DNA of 41,340 nt. Source: Fidelibacterota bacterium (GTDB taxonomy: Bacteria; Fidelibacterota; Marinisomatia; Marinisomatales; Marinisomataceae). Position numbers and translations under genes: made by a program. Location of the stretch: the NCBI GenBank assembly GCA_029253045.1, contig JAQXAG010000075.1:1-41340 (forward strand), read 5' to 3'. The notes below the pieces were generated by a model, which had not been told where the DNA came from, searched no databases, and saw only the letters and a list, made by a program, of their open reading frames with translations. Below are positions 27,653 to 35,625 of this stretch, piece after piece. How positions within the stretch are numbered: the stretch's first letter is position 1; each line of letters begins with the position of its first letter.

Positions 27653-28972
27653 TTACTGGCTCATTAAATCAAGGAATTCTTGATTAGTTTTGGTTCTTCG
27701 CATTCTTTCAGACATAAATTGCATAGATTGCTCTGTACTCATTTCTCCTAACATTTTTCTTAAAATCCACATTCTGGATAAATGTTGATCAGACAAAAGT
27801 AGTTCTTCTTTTCTAGTTCCTGATTTCACAATGTTAAATGCTGGATATATACGCCTATCACTTAGTTCGCGGTCTAGTACTAGCTCCATATTCCCGGTGC
27901 CTTTAAACTCTTCGAAAATAACACCATCCATTTTACTACCGGTATCAATTAAAGCCGTAGCAATAATAGTTAAACTACCACCTTCTTCGGTATTACGTGC
28001 TGCCCCAAAAAACTTCTTTGGTTTTCTTAGTGCGTTTGAATCTACTCCACCTGAAAGTATTTTTCCGCTATGAGGGATAACTGCATTGTGTGCTCTTCCT
28101 AAACGCGTGATACTATCAAGCAATATGACCACATCTTTACCACACTCTACTAGCCTTTGAGCTTTATAAAGCGCCATATCTGAAACCTGAACATGTCTTT
28201 CTGGTCCTTCGTCAAAAGTAGAGGCGATGACTTCAGCATCTACGCTTCGCTTCATATCTGTTACTTCTTCAGGTCTTTCATCAATCAATAAAATAAGTAG
28301 CACAGTTTCTGGGTGATTTCTTCTAATAGCGTTTGCAATTTTAGAAATTAGAATAGTTTTACCTGTTTTGGGTTGTGCTACAATTAATCCACGTTGACCT
28401 TTTCCAATAGGGCAAACTAAATCCATGATTCTCATAGACATATCACTAGTATTTGATAAGTTAAATTTTTCATTTGGATGTAATGGTGTATACTTATCAA
28501 AAGATCTTTGATTTCTAATCTGGTCTGGATCTACATCATTTACTTTATCCAACTTTAATAGGGCATGAAATCTTTCTTTAGATTTTGGAGCTCTTGTGCT
28601 GCCTTCAACAAAATGGCCCGTTTTCAATTTGAATCTTTTAATTTGTGATGGACTTACATATATATCTTCTGGCCCAGGTAAATAATTATCATTTACGCTT
28701 CTTAAAAATCCATACCCATCAGGTAAAATTTCTAAAACTCCCGCTGCTCTTTTTTCGCTTGATTGATTTTGATGCGGAGCATTTTTTGGAGCCTCTTTTT
28801 TCTCAACTTTGACTGGGTTGGGAGCTTCTTGTTTCTTTTCGGTTGGAGTAGCACTAACCATAGCCTGCATTAGCTCATCTTTTGAAAGAGTAGAGATTTT
28901 CTCTATTCCCATTGTTTTTGCAATTTCTTTTAAATCGCTTAATTTTTTTTCTTTTAAATCGGTTAACTTCAT
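27653..28972 (-). CDS. rho: Transcription termination factor Rho
   Basis: [70 protein letters not shown]. Lys/Pro/Glu/Gln-rich N-terminal insert. Confidence 0.98.
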   Translation of the reverse strand: MKLTDLKEKKLSDLKEIAKTMGIEKISTLSKDELMQAMVSATPTEKKQEAPNPVKVEKKEAPKNAPHQNQSSEKRAAGVLEILPDGYGFLRSVNDNYLPGPEDIYVSPSQIKRFKLKTGHFVEGSTRAPKSKERFHALLKLDKVNDVDPDQIRNQRSFDKYTPLHPNEKFNLSNTSDMSMRIMDLVCPIGKGQRGLIVAQPKTGKTILISKIANAIRRNHPETVLLILLIDERPEEVTDMKRSVDAEVIASTFDEGPERHVQVSDMALYKAQRLVECGKDVVILLDSITRLGRAHNAVIPHSGKILSGGVDSNALRKPKKFFGAARNTEEGGSLTIIATALIDTGSKMDGVIFEEFKGTGNMELVLDRELSDRRIYPAFNIVKSGTRKEELLLSDQHLSRMWILRKMLGEMSTEQSMQFMSERMRRTKTNQEFLDLMSQ

Positions 28973-29035
28973 TAGTTCCTCTGTTAATTGTGAAATGTAC
29001 TTCTAGGGGGAAAACACCTTGAAACACAAATTACA

Positions 29036-30280
29036 TCATATGATACCATTGTCAAAGGAAAAATCGAAAAAATTATACACATCTTTTGCTATATAGTGAC
29101 TGCCAAAAACAACTTTAGCTCCTGAGTATTCTAATTTATCTAGCTCTGTGAGAGCCTCATTGAGATTTTCTATAAATTGAAAGTTTTTGAGCAATGGGTT
29201 TTTCATTATTTCTTCTTTATTTAAGATATCTTTTGAAGAAATAGTAGAAATAATGATTTTATCAAACAAAGTAGAAAATTTCTCTATTAATTGAGGATTA
29301 ATTTTATCATTTTTTAGCACCACAACCCCTAAGGGTTTTTTCTTATAAATTTCTGTTAAATCTTTAGCCAGAACACTTATACCATTTCTATTGTGCGCTA
29401 CATCATAGAAAAAATTATCTTTCATAATCTGCATTCTAGCTGGCCAATACCATTGATCTAGCGCTTGCTGGATATCCTCATTTGTTAAATTATGAAAGTT
29501 GTCTTGGCAAGTCTTAATAGCCAACATAGCATTCTGGGTTTGGTAAGACCCTGCTTGAGGCATAGAGAATTCCTGCATATCATAGGTGAAATTGACAGAT
29601 TTTGGTGTCTGATTTTTAATAATAATATCTTCTTTTTTGATAAATGAGACTTTAACATTTTTTAGTAGGGCATGTTTTTTAATAGTTTTGATAGCGCGGG
29701 GGTCTGAATTCACAGTTATAGCTGGAGTTTGATTTTTAAATATCCCACATTTCTCAGATGTAATTTCTTCAATCGAGTTGCCTAAAATGTGTGTATGATC
29801 ATAGTGTATCTCAGTAATAATGGTCTGGATAGGAGATAATACATTAGTAGAGTCCAGTCTTCCTCCTAAACCCGTTTCGACTATGGCAATGTCCACATTT
29901 TTCTCAGCAAAATATTCAAAAGCCAGTGCTGTAGTTGCTTCAAAGAAGGTAATAGAACTTTCAATTAAAGTTTGTTTATGGCTTTCAATAAATTTTATAA
30001 TTTTTTCATTAGATATAGGTATACCATCAATTCTAATTCTTTCATTAAAATGAATTAAATGGGGAGAAGTATATAATCCTACTTTATAGCCATTTTTTTG
30101 TAAAATTTTGGCAATGATAGATGATGTAGATCCTTTTCCATTTGTGCCAGCTAAATGAATCGTTTTAATTTTTTTGTGTGGGTCCCCACATTTCTTTAAA
30201 AAACCTTCAATATTCCTCAATCCTAATTTAATTCCACGATTATGAAGTCCATATAAGAATTCTAGGGTAGGATCGATCAT
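29036..30280 (-). CDS. folC: Folylpolyglutamate synthase / dihydrofolate synthase
   Basis: IHLAGTNGKGSTSSIIAKIL, GLYTSPHLIHFNERIRI, VETGLGGRLDSTNV, HDHTHILG-type motif. Confidence 0.95.
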   Translation of the reverse strand: MIDPTLEFLYGLHNRGIKLGLRNIEGFLKKCGDPHKKIKTIHLAGTNGKGSTSSIIAKILQKNGYKVGLYTSPHLIHFNERIRIDGIPISNEKIIKFIESHKQTLIESSITFFEATTALAFEYFAEKNVDIAIVETGLGGRLDSTNVLSPIQTIITEIHYDHTHILGNSIEEITSEKCGIFKNQTPAITVNSDPRAIKTIKKHALLKNVKVSFIKKEDIIIKNQTPKSVNFTYDMQEFSMPQAGSYQTQNAMLAIKTCQDNFHNLTNEDIQQALDQWYWPARMQIMKDNFFYDVAHNRNGISVLAKDLTEIYKKKPLGVVVLKNDKINPQLIEKFSTLFDKIIISTISSKDILNKEEIMKNPLLKNFQFIENLNEALTELDKLEYSGAKVVFGSHYIAKDVYNFFDFSFDNGII

Positions 30281-30281
30281 A

Positions 30282-31454
30282 TCAATTATTGTCTAAGGTT
30301 TTTTGGTATTTCTCTATTGCTCTATAAATTGAAGTTGCTAATGTATCTCTATACTTTGGGCTTCTTAATTTTTTCTCTTCTGTTGGGTTAGAGATAAATC
30401 CGAGCTCTACCAAAACGTTTGGCATAGAAGCGCCCATTAATACATAAAAACCCGCTTGTTTTACGCCCCTATTTTTGCTCTGAATTCTTTTTCCCATCTC
30501 TTCTTGAACCAAGGCAGCAAATTGTTCACTAAAATTTGCAAAACCAGCTTGAGCAATAGTCGCCGTGATAAGAGCTTCATCTGTTAGCTTTTGAGCGCTG
30601 CCTCCCTCGAGCTCTAATACTGCATTTTCTCTAGCAGCCACTCTTACAGCTGCTTGATTCCTGTTGGGACCAATCAAAAATGTTTCAAACCCGCTTGCTC
30701 TTCTATCTTCAGCTGCATTTGCATGTATACTAATAAAAAGATCTCCATTGTTTTCATTTGCAAACCTTGTTCTTTCTCCTAGCTTTAAAAAAATATCTTC
30801 ATCTCTTGTTAAAATTGTTTTGATATTCATATTTTTTGATATTTTTCTTTCAAGTCTTTTTGCTACATCTAAAGCAATGTCTTTTTCGCGTGTTCCTCGA
30901 TATCCAATAGCTCCGGGGTCTTTACCTCCATGACCTGGATCAATAATAATTGTATTAAATTTCCATTTATTTTTTTCCGCAGTTAAATCGGTTACTACTA
31001 TTGGAGGTATCTCTTTTTTAATATTCGAATTAAAAGCAATAGACATTGCCCCGTAGTCTATCGAAAAGCTATTTGAGCCATGTGTAGATAAAATATTAAA
31101 AAAGTTATCTATGGGTACGTAGTATTCTGCATTTTTTTTAATAACACTGCTTTCCATTTGGTAAGTCTTTTCATCAACAATAATAAATGGAATATTGTAT
31201 GACAACTTAATTTTGAAGCTGTCTAAATAAATCACAATTTTTTCTGTCTTTTCATTTACGAATGAACCGCTACCAATAATTTTTCCTAAATCATTTACAG
31301 ATACGTAGTACTGATTTTGCTTTAAAATGTCTGCTTTGCCAAGCACGACGTTGCTCTTACCTAAAATAGTGATAGCCTGTTGATTACTTGCTACAGCAAT
31401 TGATAGGAAGAAGATGATAGATAAAATAGTGCGTAGAAGATTTGATAATTTCAT
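30282..31454 (-). CDS. N-acetylmuramoyl-L-alanine amidase (Amidase_3), secreted
   Basis: IIDPGHGGKDPGAIGYRGTREKDIALD, LFISIHANAAEDRRASGFETF, NVLVELGFISNPTEEKKL. Signal peptide and an N-terminal copper-amine-oxidase-N-like/AMIN-type domain. Confidence 0.94.
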   Translation of the reverse strand: MKLSNLLRTILSIIFFLSIAVASNQQAITILGKSNVVLGKADILKQNQYYVSVNDLGKIIGSGSFVNEKTEKIVIYLDSFKIKLSYNIPFIIVDEKTYQMESSVIKKNAEYYVPIDNFFNILSTHGSNSFSIDYGAMSIAFNSNIKKEIPPIVVTDLTAEKNKWKFNTIIIDPGHGGKDPGAIGYRGTREKDIALDVAKRLERKISKNMNIKTILTRDEDIFLKLGERTRFANENNGDLFISIHANAAEDRRASGFETFLIGPNRNQAAVRVAARENAVLELEGGSAQKLTDEALITATIAQAGFANFSEQFAALVQEEMGKRIQSKNRGVKQAGFYVLMGASMPNVLVELGFISNPTEEKKLRSPKYRDTLATSIYRAIEKYQKTLDNN

Positions 31455-31481
31455 AGTATAAAATTATAATAAATATAACGT

Positions 31482-31508
31482 AAAAGGGCTCAATTTTTGA
31501 GCCCTTTT
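31482..31508 (-). terminator. Intrinsic terminator downstream of the small membrane protein pair
   Basis: AAAAGGGCTCAA TTT TTGAGCCCTTTT, perfect 12-bp stem, between the 70-aa ORF stop (31541) and the amidase start (31454). Confidence 0.85.
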
Positions 31509-31540
31509 TATTTTAAGTCAATGTAGAGTTTATTAAAAAA

Positions 31541-31753
31541 TTATTTTTTCATCCACCCTGCAACAATCATTACTGCAACTAAACCAGCAACGCCTCCGTC
31601 ACCAATCATAGCCACCGCACTACCAATACCTGCGATAACACCAAATACGTCATCATACAAAATACCGATAATAGTACCAGCAACAACCACTTGCGTCAAT
31701 AGGCCTGTTAATTGACCTAAAGTATCATTGATTTTTTTGAATGCATTTTTCAT
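31541..31753 (-). CDS. 70-aa two-TM small membrane protein (paralog of 31840..32046)
   Basis: MKNAFKKINDTLGQLTGLLTQVVVAGTIIGILYDDVFGVIAGIGSAVAMIGDGGVAGLVAVMIVAGWMKK. Strong Shine-Dalgarno TTTGGAGGACAAACATAATG. Sequence-similar neighbour. Confidence 0.85.
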   Translation of the reverse strand: MKNAFKKINDTLGQLTGLLTQVVVAGTIIGILYDDVFGVIAGIGSAVAMIGDGGVAGLVAVMIVAGWMKK

Positions 31754-31780
31754 TATGTTTGTCCTCCAAACTTTTAATTT

Positions 31781-31814
31781 ATAAGAGCCTCATACTAATG
31801 TATGAAGCTCTTAT
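31781..31814 (-). other. 15-bp stem-loop between the two small membrane protein genes
   Basis: Minus strand ATAAGAGCTTCATAC-ATTA-GTATGAGGCTCTTAT (one G-U pair). No U-tract downstream on the minus strand. Confidence 0.75.
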
Positions 31815-31839
31815 TTTTGTTAGTTTAATACGATCTATC

Positions 31840-32046
31840 TTATAACCATGACAAAAAGACTACTAATACTAGCAATCCTGTAACGCCACCGTTTAGAAAT
31901 GTATCAACTAAATTCATAATTCCACCAAGTGGGTCCATTCCTGTTGGATATAGTATGTTTGCAAAAACAAAAAATATTACCGCTGCTTTTACTACACCTG
32001 TTAAACCACTTAACGTACTCGTTATCATTGAATCCCATGAAGCCAT
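31840..32046 (-). CDS. 68-aa two-TM small membrane protein (paralog of 31541..31753)
   Basis: MASWDSMITSTLSGLTGVVKAAVIFFVFANILYPTGMDPLGGIMNLVDTFLNGGVTGLLVLVVFLSWL. Strong Shine-Dalgarno AAGGAGGAATAACATG. Confidence 0.85.
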   Translation of the reverse strand: MASWDSMITSTLSGLTGVVKAAVIFFVFANILYPTGMDPLGGIMNLVDTFLNGGVTGLLVLVVFLSWL

Positions 32047-32076
32047 GTTATTCCTCCTTGATTAGTTATTAACTAG

Positions 32077-32178
32077 TTAAAAAAAAGGTAAAACGCCACA
32101 CTTTACGAGTGGATTTTTACCCCCATTATTAATCATGTCAATATGATTAAATCTTTTAAAAAAGTTGTCTTTATTCAT
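32077..32178 (-). CDS. Putative 33-aa leader ORF
   Basis: ATG..TAA reading MNKDNFFKRFNHIDMINNGGKNPLVKCGVLPFF, starting ~10 nt after a TATAAT box and ending in the U8 tract of the hairpin. Confidence 0.35.
   Translation of the reverse strand: MNKDNFFKRFNHIDMINNGGKNPLVKCGVLPFF
32087..32121 (-). terminator. Terminator-like hairpin (attenuator or sRNA terminator) in the leader of the small membrane protein genes
   Basis: Minus strand GGTAAAA-AT-CCAC-TCGTAAAGT-GTGG-CG-TTTTACC directly followed by TTTTTTTT. Confidence 0.65.
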
Positions 32179-32188
32179 CTTTTTTATA

Positions 32189-32217
32189 ATTATAGGCGCT
32201 TTTTCCCGATGAATCAA
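32189..32217 (-). promoter_or_regulatory. Sigma70-like promoter
   Basis: Minus strand TTGATT-(17 nt: CATCGGGAAAAAGCGCC)-TATAAT; near-consensus boxes with optimal spacing. Confidence 0.7.
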
Positions 32218-32324
32218 GGTTTTATTGAGTATGTAAAAAAAAATTATTTTTGTAAAAAATAATTAATTCATTAGAATTAGCATTCAAAAGTATTATGTAA
32301 GAACAATAAGGACTAACTTTAAAT

Positions 32325-33608
32325 ATGAAAAATAATATCCATCCCATTATAGAAAAAGTACACGCTAGGCAAATACTAGATTCTAGGGGTTATCCGACGA
32401 TAGAAGTTGAAGTATGTGCAAGTGGCATTATTGGTAAAGCAGCTGTTCCTTCGGGTGCATCGACAGGAGAGTTTGAGGCGCTTGAATTAAGAGATTTAGA
32501 TAAAACTCGCTTTCATGGAAAAGAAGTTTCTACTGCAATTAAGAATGTAATAAATATTTTTCAACCCAAGCTTTTAAAGAAAAGATCTGATAATCAAACA
32601 GAAATAGATGCTTTATTAATGGAAATTGACGGTACTCCCAATAAGAGTAATTATGGTGCAAATGCAATGCTGGGGATATCAATGGCATGCGCCGTTGTTT
32701 CCGCAAAGTTTTATCAACAACCACTTTATATTTATCTAAATGAAAATAGCGCTCAGATGCCTGTACCAATGATTAATGTTTTAAATGGAGGTATGCACGC
32801 TGATAGGGGTTCCGATATTCAAGAAATTATGTTGTTCCCATCCGGTGCAATATCTTTTTCAGAGTCCCTTAGAATGGGCTCAGAAATATTTCATACTCTT
32901 AAAAGTGAGTTAAAGAATTTAGGCTTGTCAACTACTGTGGGTGATGAGGGAGGTTTTGCTCCCAGGCTTAAATCAAATGAACATGCTATAGAGCTATTAT
33001 TAAATGCGATAGAGAAATCAAACTATAAGGCTGGCTCAGATGTTTTTTTAGCTTTAGATGTAGCGGCATCAAGCTTTTACAATCAAGGAGAATATCATTT
33101 AAAAATTGATAATAAGGTTTTAAATGTTGACGGGATGATTAAGTTTTATGATAATCTTGTCACTCAATATCCTATTGTATCTATAGAAGATGGCTTAGAT
33201 GAAAACGATTGGCCTGGATGGACAAAATTGAATAGCGCATTAGGCAAAAAAATTCAAGTTGTTGGCGATGACTTGACTGTAACTAATCCAAAAAAATTAG
33301 AGAAAGCGATTGCAGAAAATTCTATTAATAGTATTTTAATCAAACTTAACCAAATTGGTACTGTCTCAGAGACTATTGAAGCTATTAATATAGCGAAAAA
33401 AAATAATTGTGATTTTATCATATCTCATAGATCCGGAGAAACAGAAGACACCTTTATTGCTGATCTTGCAGTGGCAATGGGTGGTGGTCAGATAAAAACT
33501 GGTTCAGTCTGTCGTTCAGATCGTACTAGCAAATACAATCAACTTCTCAGGATTGAAGAAAGCTTAAAAAATCCAAAGTTTGGTAAAAACTTTTCCTTTA
33601 TAAAGTAG
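32325..33608 (+). CDS. eno: Enolase
   Basis: ARQILDSRGYPTIEVEV, PSGASTGEFEALELRD, VGDEGGFAPRL, SIEDGLDENDWPGW, LIKLNQIGTVSETIEA, SHRSGETEDTFIADLAVA. Confidence 0.98.
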   Translation: MKNNIHPIIEKVHARQILDSRGYPTIEVEVCASGIIGKAAVPSGASTGEFEALELRDLDKTRFHGKEVSTAIKNVINIFQPKLLKKRSDNQTEIDALLMEIDGTPNKSNYGANAMLGISMACAVVSAKFYQQPLYIYLNENSAQMPVPMINVLNGGMHADRGSDIQEIMLFPSGAISFSESLRMGSEIFHTLKSELKNLGLSTTVGDEGGFAPRLKSNEHAIELLLNAIEKSNYKAGSDVFLALDVAASSFYNQGEYHLKIDNKVLNVDGMIKFYDNLVTQYPIVSIEDGLDENDWPGWTKLNSALGKKIQVVGDDLTVTNPKKLEKAIAENSINSILIKLNQIGTVSETIEAINIAKKNNCDFIISHRSGETEDTFIADLAVAMGGGQIKTGSVCRSDRTSKYNQLLRIEESLKNPKFGKNFSFIK

Positions 33609-33614
33609 CAAACT

Positions 33615-33896
33615 ATGAATTTTAAAATCCCATCACTCACTAATGTCTTATTTGGTTGTTTATCTGTTGGCTGTATACTATTACTTCTTTTTAGCGATAG
33701 GGGATTTCTTACTCTATGGAACTTAAAGAAAGAAAAAATTGAAATTCAGCAAGATATAAATTCATTGCGTCAACAAATTGCCTCTCTTGAAAAAGAAGCT
33801 GAAAAATTAGAATTTGACGAAAAATATATTGAAAAAATTGCCAGAGAAAAATTCAGGATGTCTAAACCTGGAGAAAAAGTTTTTAAGGTAGAGTGA
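33615..33896 (+). CDS. FtsB/DivIC-like septum formation initiator
   Basis: Single TM followed by coiled coil LKKEKIEIQQDINSLRQQIASLEKEAEKLEFDEKYIEKIAREKFRMSKPGEKVFKV. Confidence 0.88.
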   Translation: MNFKIPSLTNVLFGCLSVGCILLLLFSDRGFLTLWNLKKEKIEIQQDINSLRQQIASLEKEAEKLEFDEKYIEKIAREKFRMSKPGEKVFKVE

Positions 33897-34577
33897 CTAA
33901 GAAGATTTAAAGATTTCTTTTGCAACACCAAATGATTTAATATCTGGTAAATGATATCTCATTAGGTCAGATATGAAGTTAGCCATAGTCTTTTTATCAT
34001 AACTAAACTCTGTGTTCATATTTTTTTTATCAATAAAGTCAGAATAATATATTTCTTTCAGTTGCTCCGTCAATTTGGGTTCTTTTGTTTTATAACGTCT
34101 AATAATTGGGTGTTCTTCAGCATCAATTATATTATATCCCGTGTTTTTTAAAAAATGTATAAGGAAAAAGTAGAATGCATTATTATAGCCATTTTCTGCG
34201 ATGTTAAAGTATTCTAATATATTTTTAATTAAGTAATAAGTACTTTGATCTGACGTTGTTTCATCAAAACCTTTATCAATCATTTCAATCATGGATAAAC
34301 AAAGCACTGTTTTTCTAAGATCTTTATTAATGCCGTCCCAACTATTAAGAGTTTTAGAGTCATATATTGGCTGTAATTGTCTCTTGTTGTTATGAACGTA
34401 GTTTACCTCAACTTCATTCATCTGTTGATATATAGCTTTAAGGGGAGATTTCTGTCGCATAGCAGCTTTAATGACATAAGATGACTTACCTCTTTTTAGT
34501 GTAAATAGCCTCACAATGATACTTGATTCTTTGAAAAGACTAGTTTTTAAAACAATGCCCGGTGTAGAAATCCTCAT
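33897..34577 (-). CDS. recO: DNA repair protein RecO
   Basis: GIVLKTSLFKESSIIVRLFTLKRGKSSYVIKAAMRQKSPLKAIYQQMNEVEVNY: RecO OB-fold N-terminus. Confidence 0.85.
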   Translation of the reverse strand: MRISTPGIVLKTSLFKESSIIVRLFTLKRGKSSYVIKAAMRQKSPLKAIYQQMNEVEVNYVHNNKRQLQPIYDSKTLNSWDGINKDLRKTVLCLSMIEMIDKGFDETTSDQSTYYLIKNILEYFNIAENGYNNAFYFFLIHFLKNTGYNIIDAEEHPIIRRYKTKEPKLTEQLKEIYYSDFIDKKNMNTEFSYDKKTMANFISDLMRYHLPDIKSFGVAKEIFKSS

Positions 34578-35620
34578 TTTGGAACTTCTATTTTACCCCA
34601 ACCTTCATGAGTGAGGCTGCCAAAATATAAATGATCACCATATTGCTTAACACTTGTTATAGGAGAATAAGCGTCGCTAGCATCGTACTGGAGATTATGT
34701 AAAACATTGCCGTTAGCATCAATCCCTAAAGCAAAGGCATAGGGTTCTGGCTTGGGCTGTAAAAATTCTGGCAATCGCAGGGCTAAACTCCTTAGAAGTG
34801 GTTTATCTGCTGTTTGGTCTATGAAATTATTTCTTACTGTAAAAAGTGCCACCCAATAAACTCCTTTTCCATTAGATGAGATATTATCTGGAAAGCCAGG
34901 CAGGTTTTCCATAATAACTTCTGATGTGCCGGCTTTTGCTCCTTTAAGCCAATATTTTTGTATTCTATACATAAACGTTTCATTGAATAAAACGAAAGAA
35001 TCGTCGGGGCTTACAGCAACACCATTTGCAAAATATAAATTATCAAGTAAGGTAGTCGTACGTTCTGTTTTGGGATCATATACTAACAATCTTCCGTTTG
35101 GTGTATGCTCCATTACCTCAATTTGATCTTCTCCATATCCAAATTTGTCTGATGCATCAGAAAAGTAAATTTTTCCGTCTGTTGCAATATCTAAGTCATC
35201 TGCAAAGCTGAGCGGAATGCCATCTGAATCAGATTTTGTAGAAAGGGTGGTAGCAATACCGTTTTGATTGATTGATATCAGTCCCTGGATCGCATCTGCA
35301 ACTATTAGATTATGGGCAGCATCAAATACCATACCAAGAGGACGGCCATTAGTATTGTAAAACTCCCCATCAGAGCGCATAATAAGTCCATCATGATATC
35401 CTGCATATAGATTACCCTCATGAATTGCAATGTCTTCTGGTCCATAATGTCCGTCGTTTTCCCAAAAGATTTCTATATTTTTTAAATAATCATTTTTCTC
35501 ATACACGCCTGTCATTGGTGGTGGGTTAGGAGACTCCCAAGATACTGGCTTTATTGGAACTGGCCATAAAAAAAGATATGACAATAAAATTAATAGAGAA
35601 TAAAATAATAGGTTTTTCAT
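34574..35620 (-). CDS. SMP-30/gluconolactonase / strictosidine synthase-like beta-propeller, membrane-anchored
   Basis: N-terminal hydrophobic anchor; GPEDIAIHEGNLYAGYHDGLI, GRPLGMVFDAAHNLIVADAIQGL, KIYFSDASDKFGY, FANGVAVSPDDSFVLFNET, GFPDNISSNGKGVYWVAL. Confidence 0.88.
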   Translation of the reverse strand: MKNLLFYSLLILLSYLFLWPVPIKPVSWESPNPPPMTGVYEKNDYLKNIEIFWENDGHYGPEDIAIHEGNLYAGYHDGLIMRSDGEFYNTNGRPLGMVFDAAHNLIVADAIQGLISINQNGIATTLSTKSDSDGIPLSFADDLDIATDGKIYFSDASDKFGYGEDQIEVMEHTPNGRLLVYDPKTERTTTLLDNLYFANGVAVSPDDSFVLFNETFMYRIQKYWLKGAKAGTSEVIMENLPGFPDNISSNGKGVYWVALFTVRNNFIDQTADKPLLRSLALRLPEFLQPKPEPYAFALGIDANGNVLHNLQYDASDAYSPITSVKQYGDHLYFGSLTHEGWGKIEVPK

Positions 35621-35625
35621 AGCAA

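Noticed and set aside
28809-28972. Lys/Pro/Gln-rich N-terminal insert of Rho as a novel domain
   Set aside because: Variable disordered N-terminal inserts are common in Rho from several phyla.
31454-31470. TATAAT 8 nt upstream of the amidase ATG, suggesting a leaderless transcript
   Set aside because: No recognisable -35 at the right distance and the region is AT-rich, so a chance match is likely.
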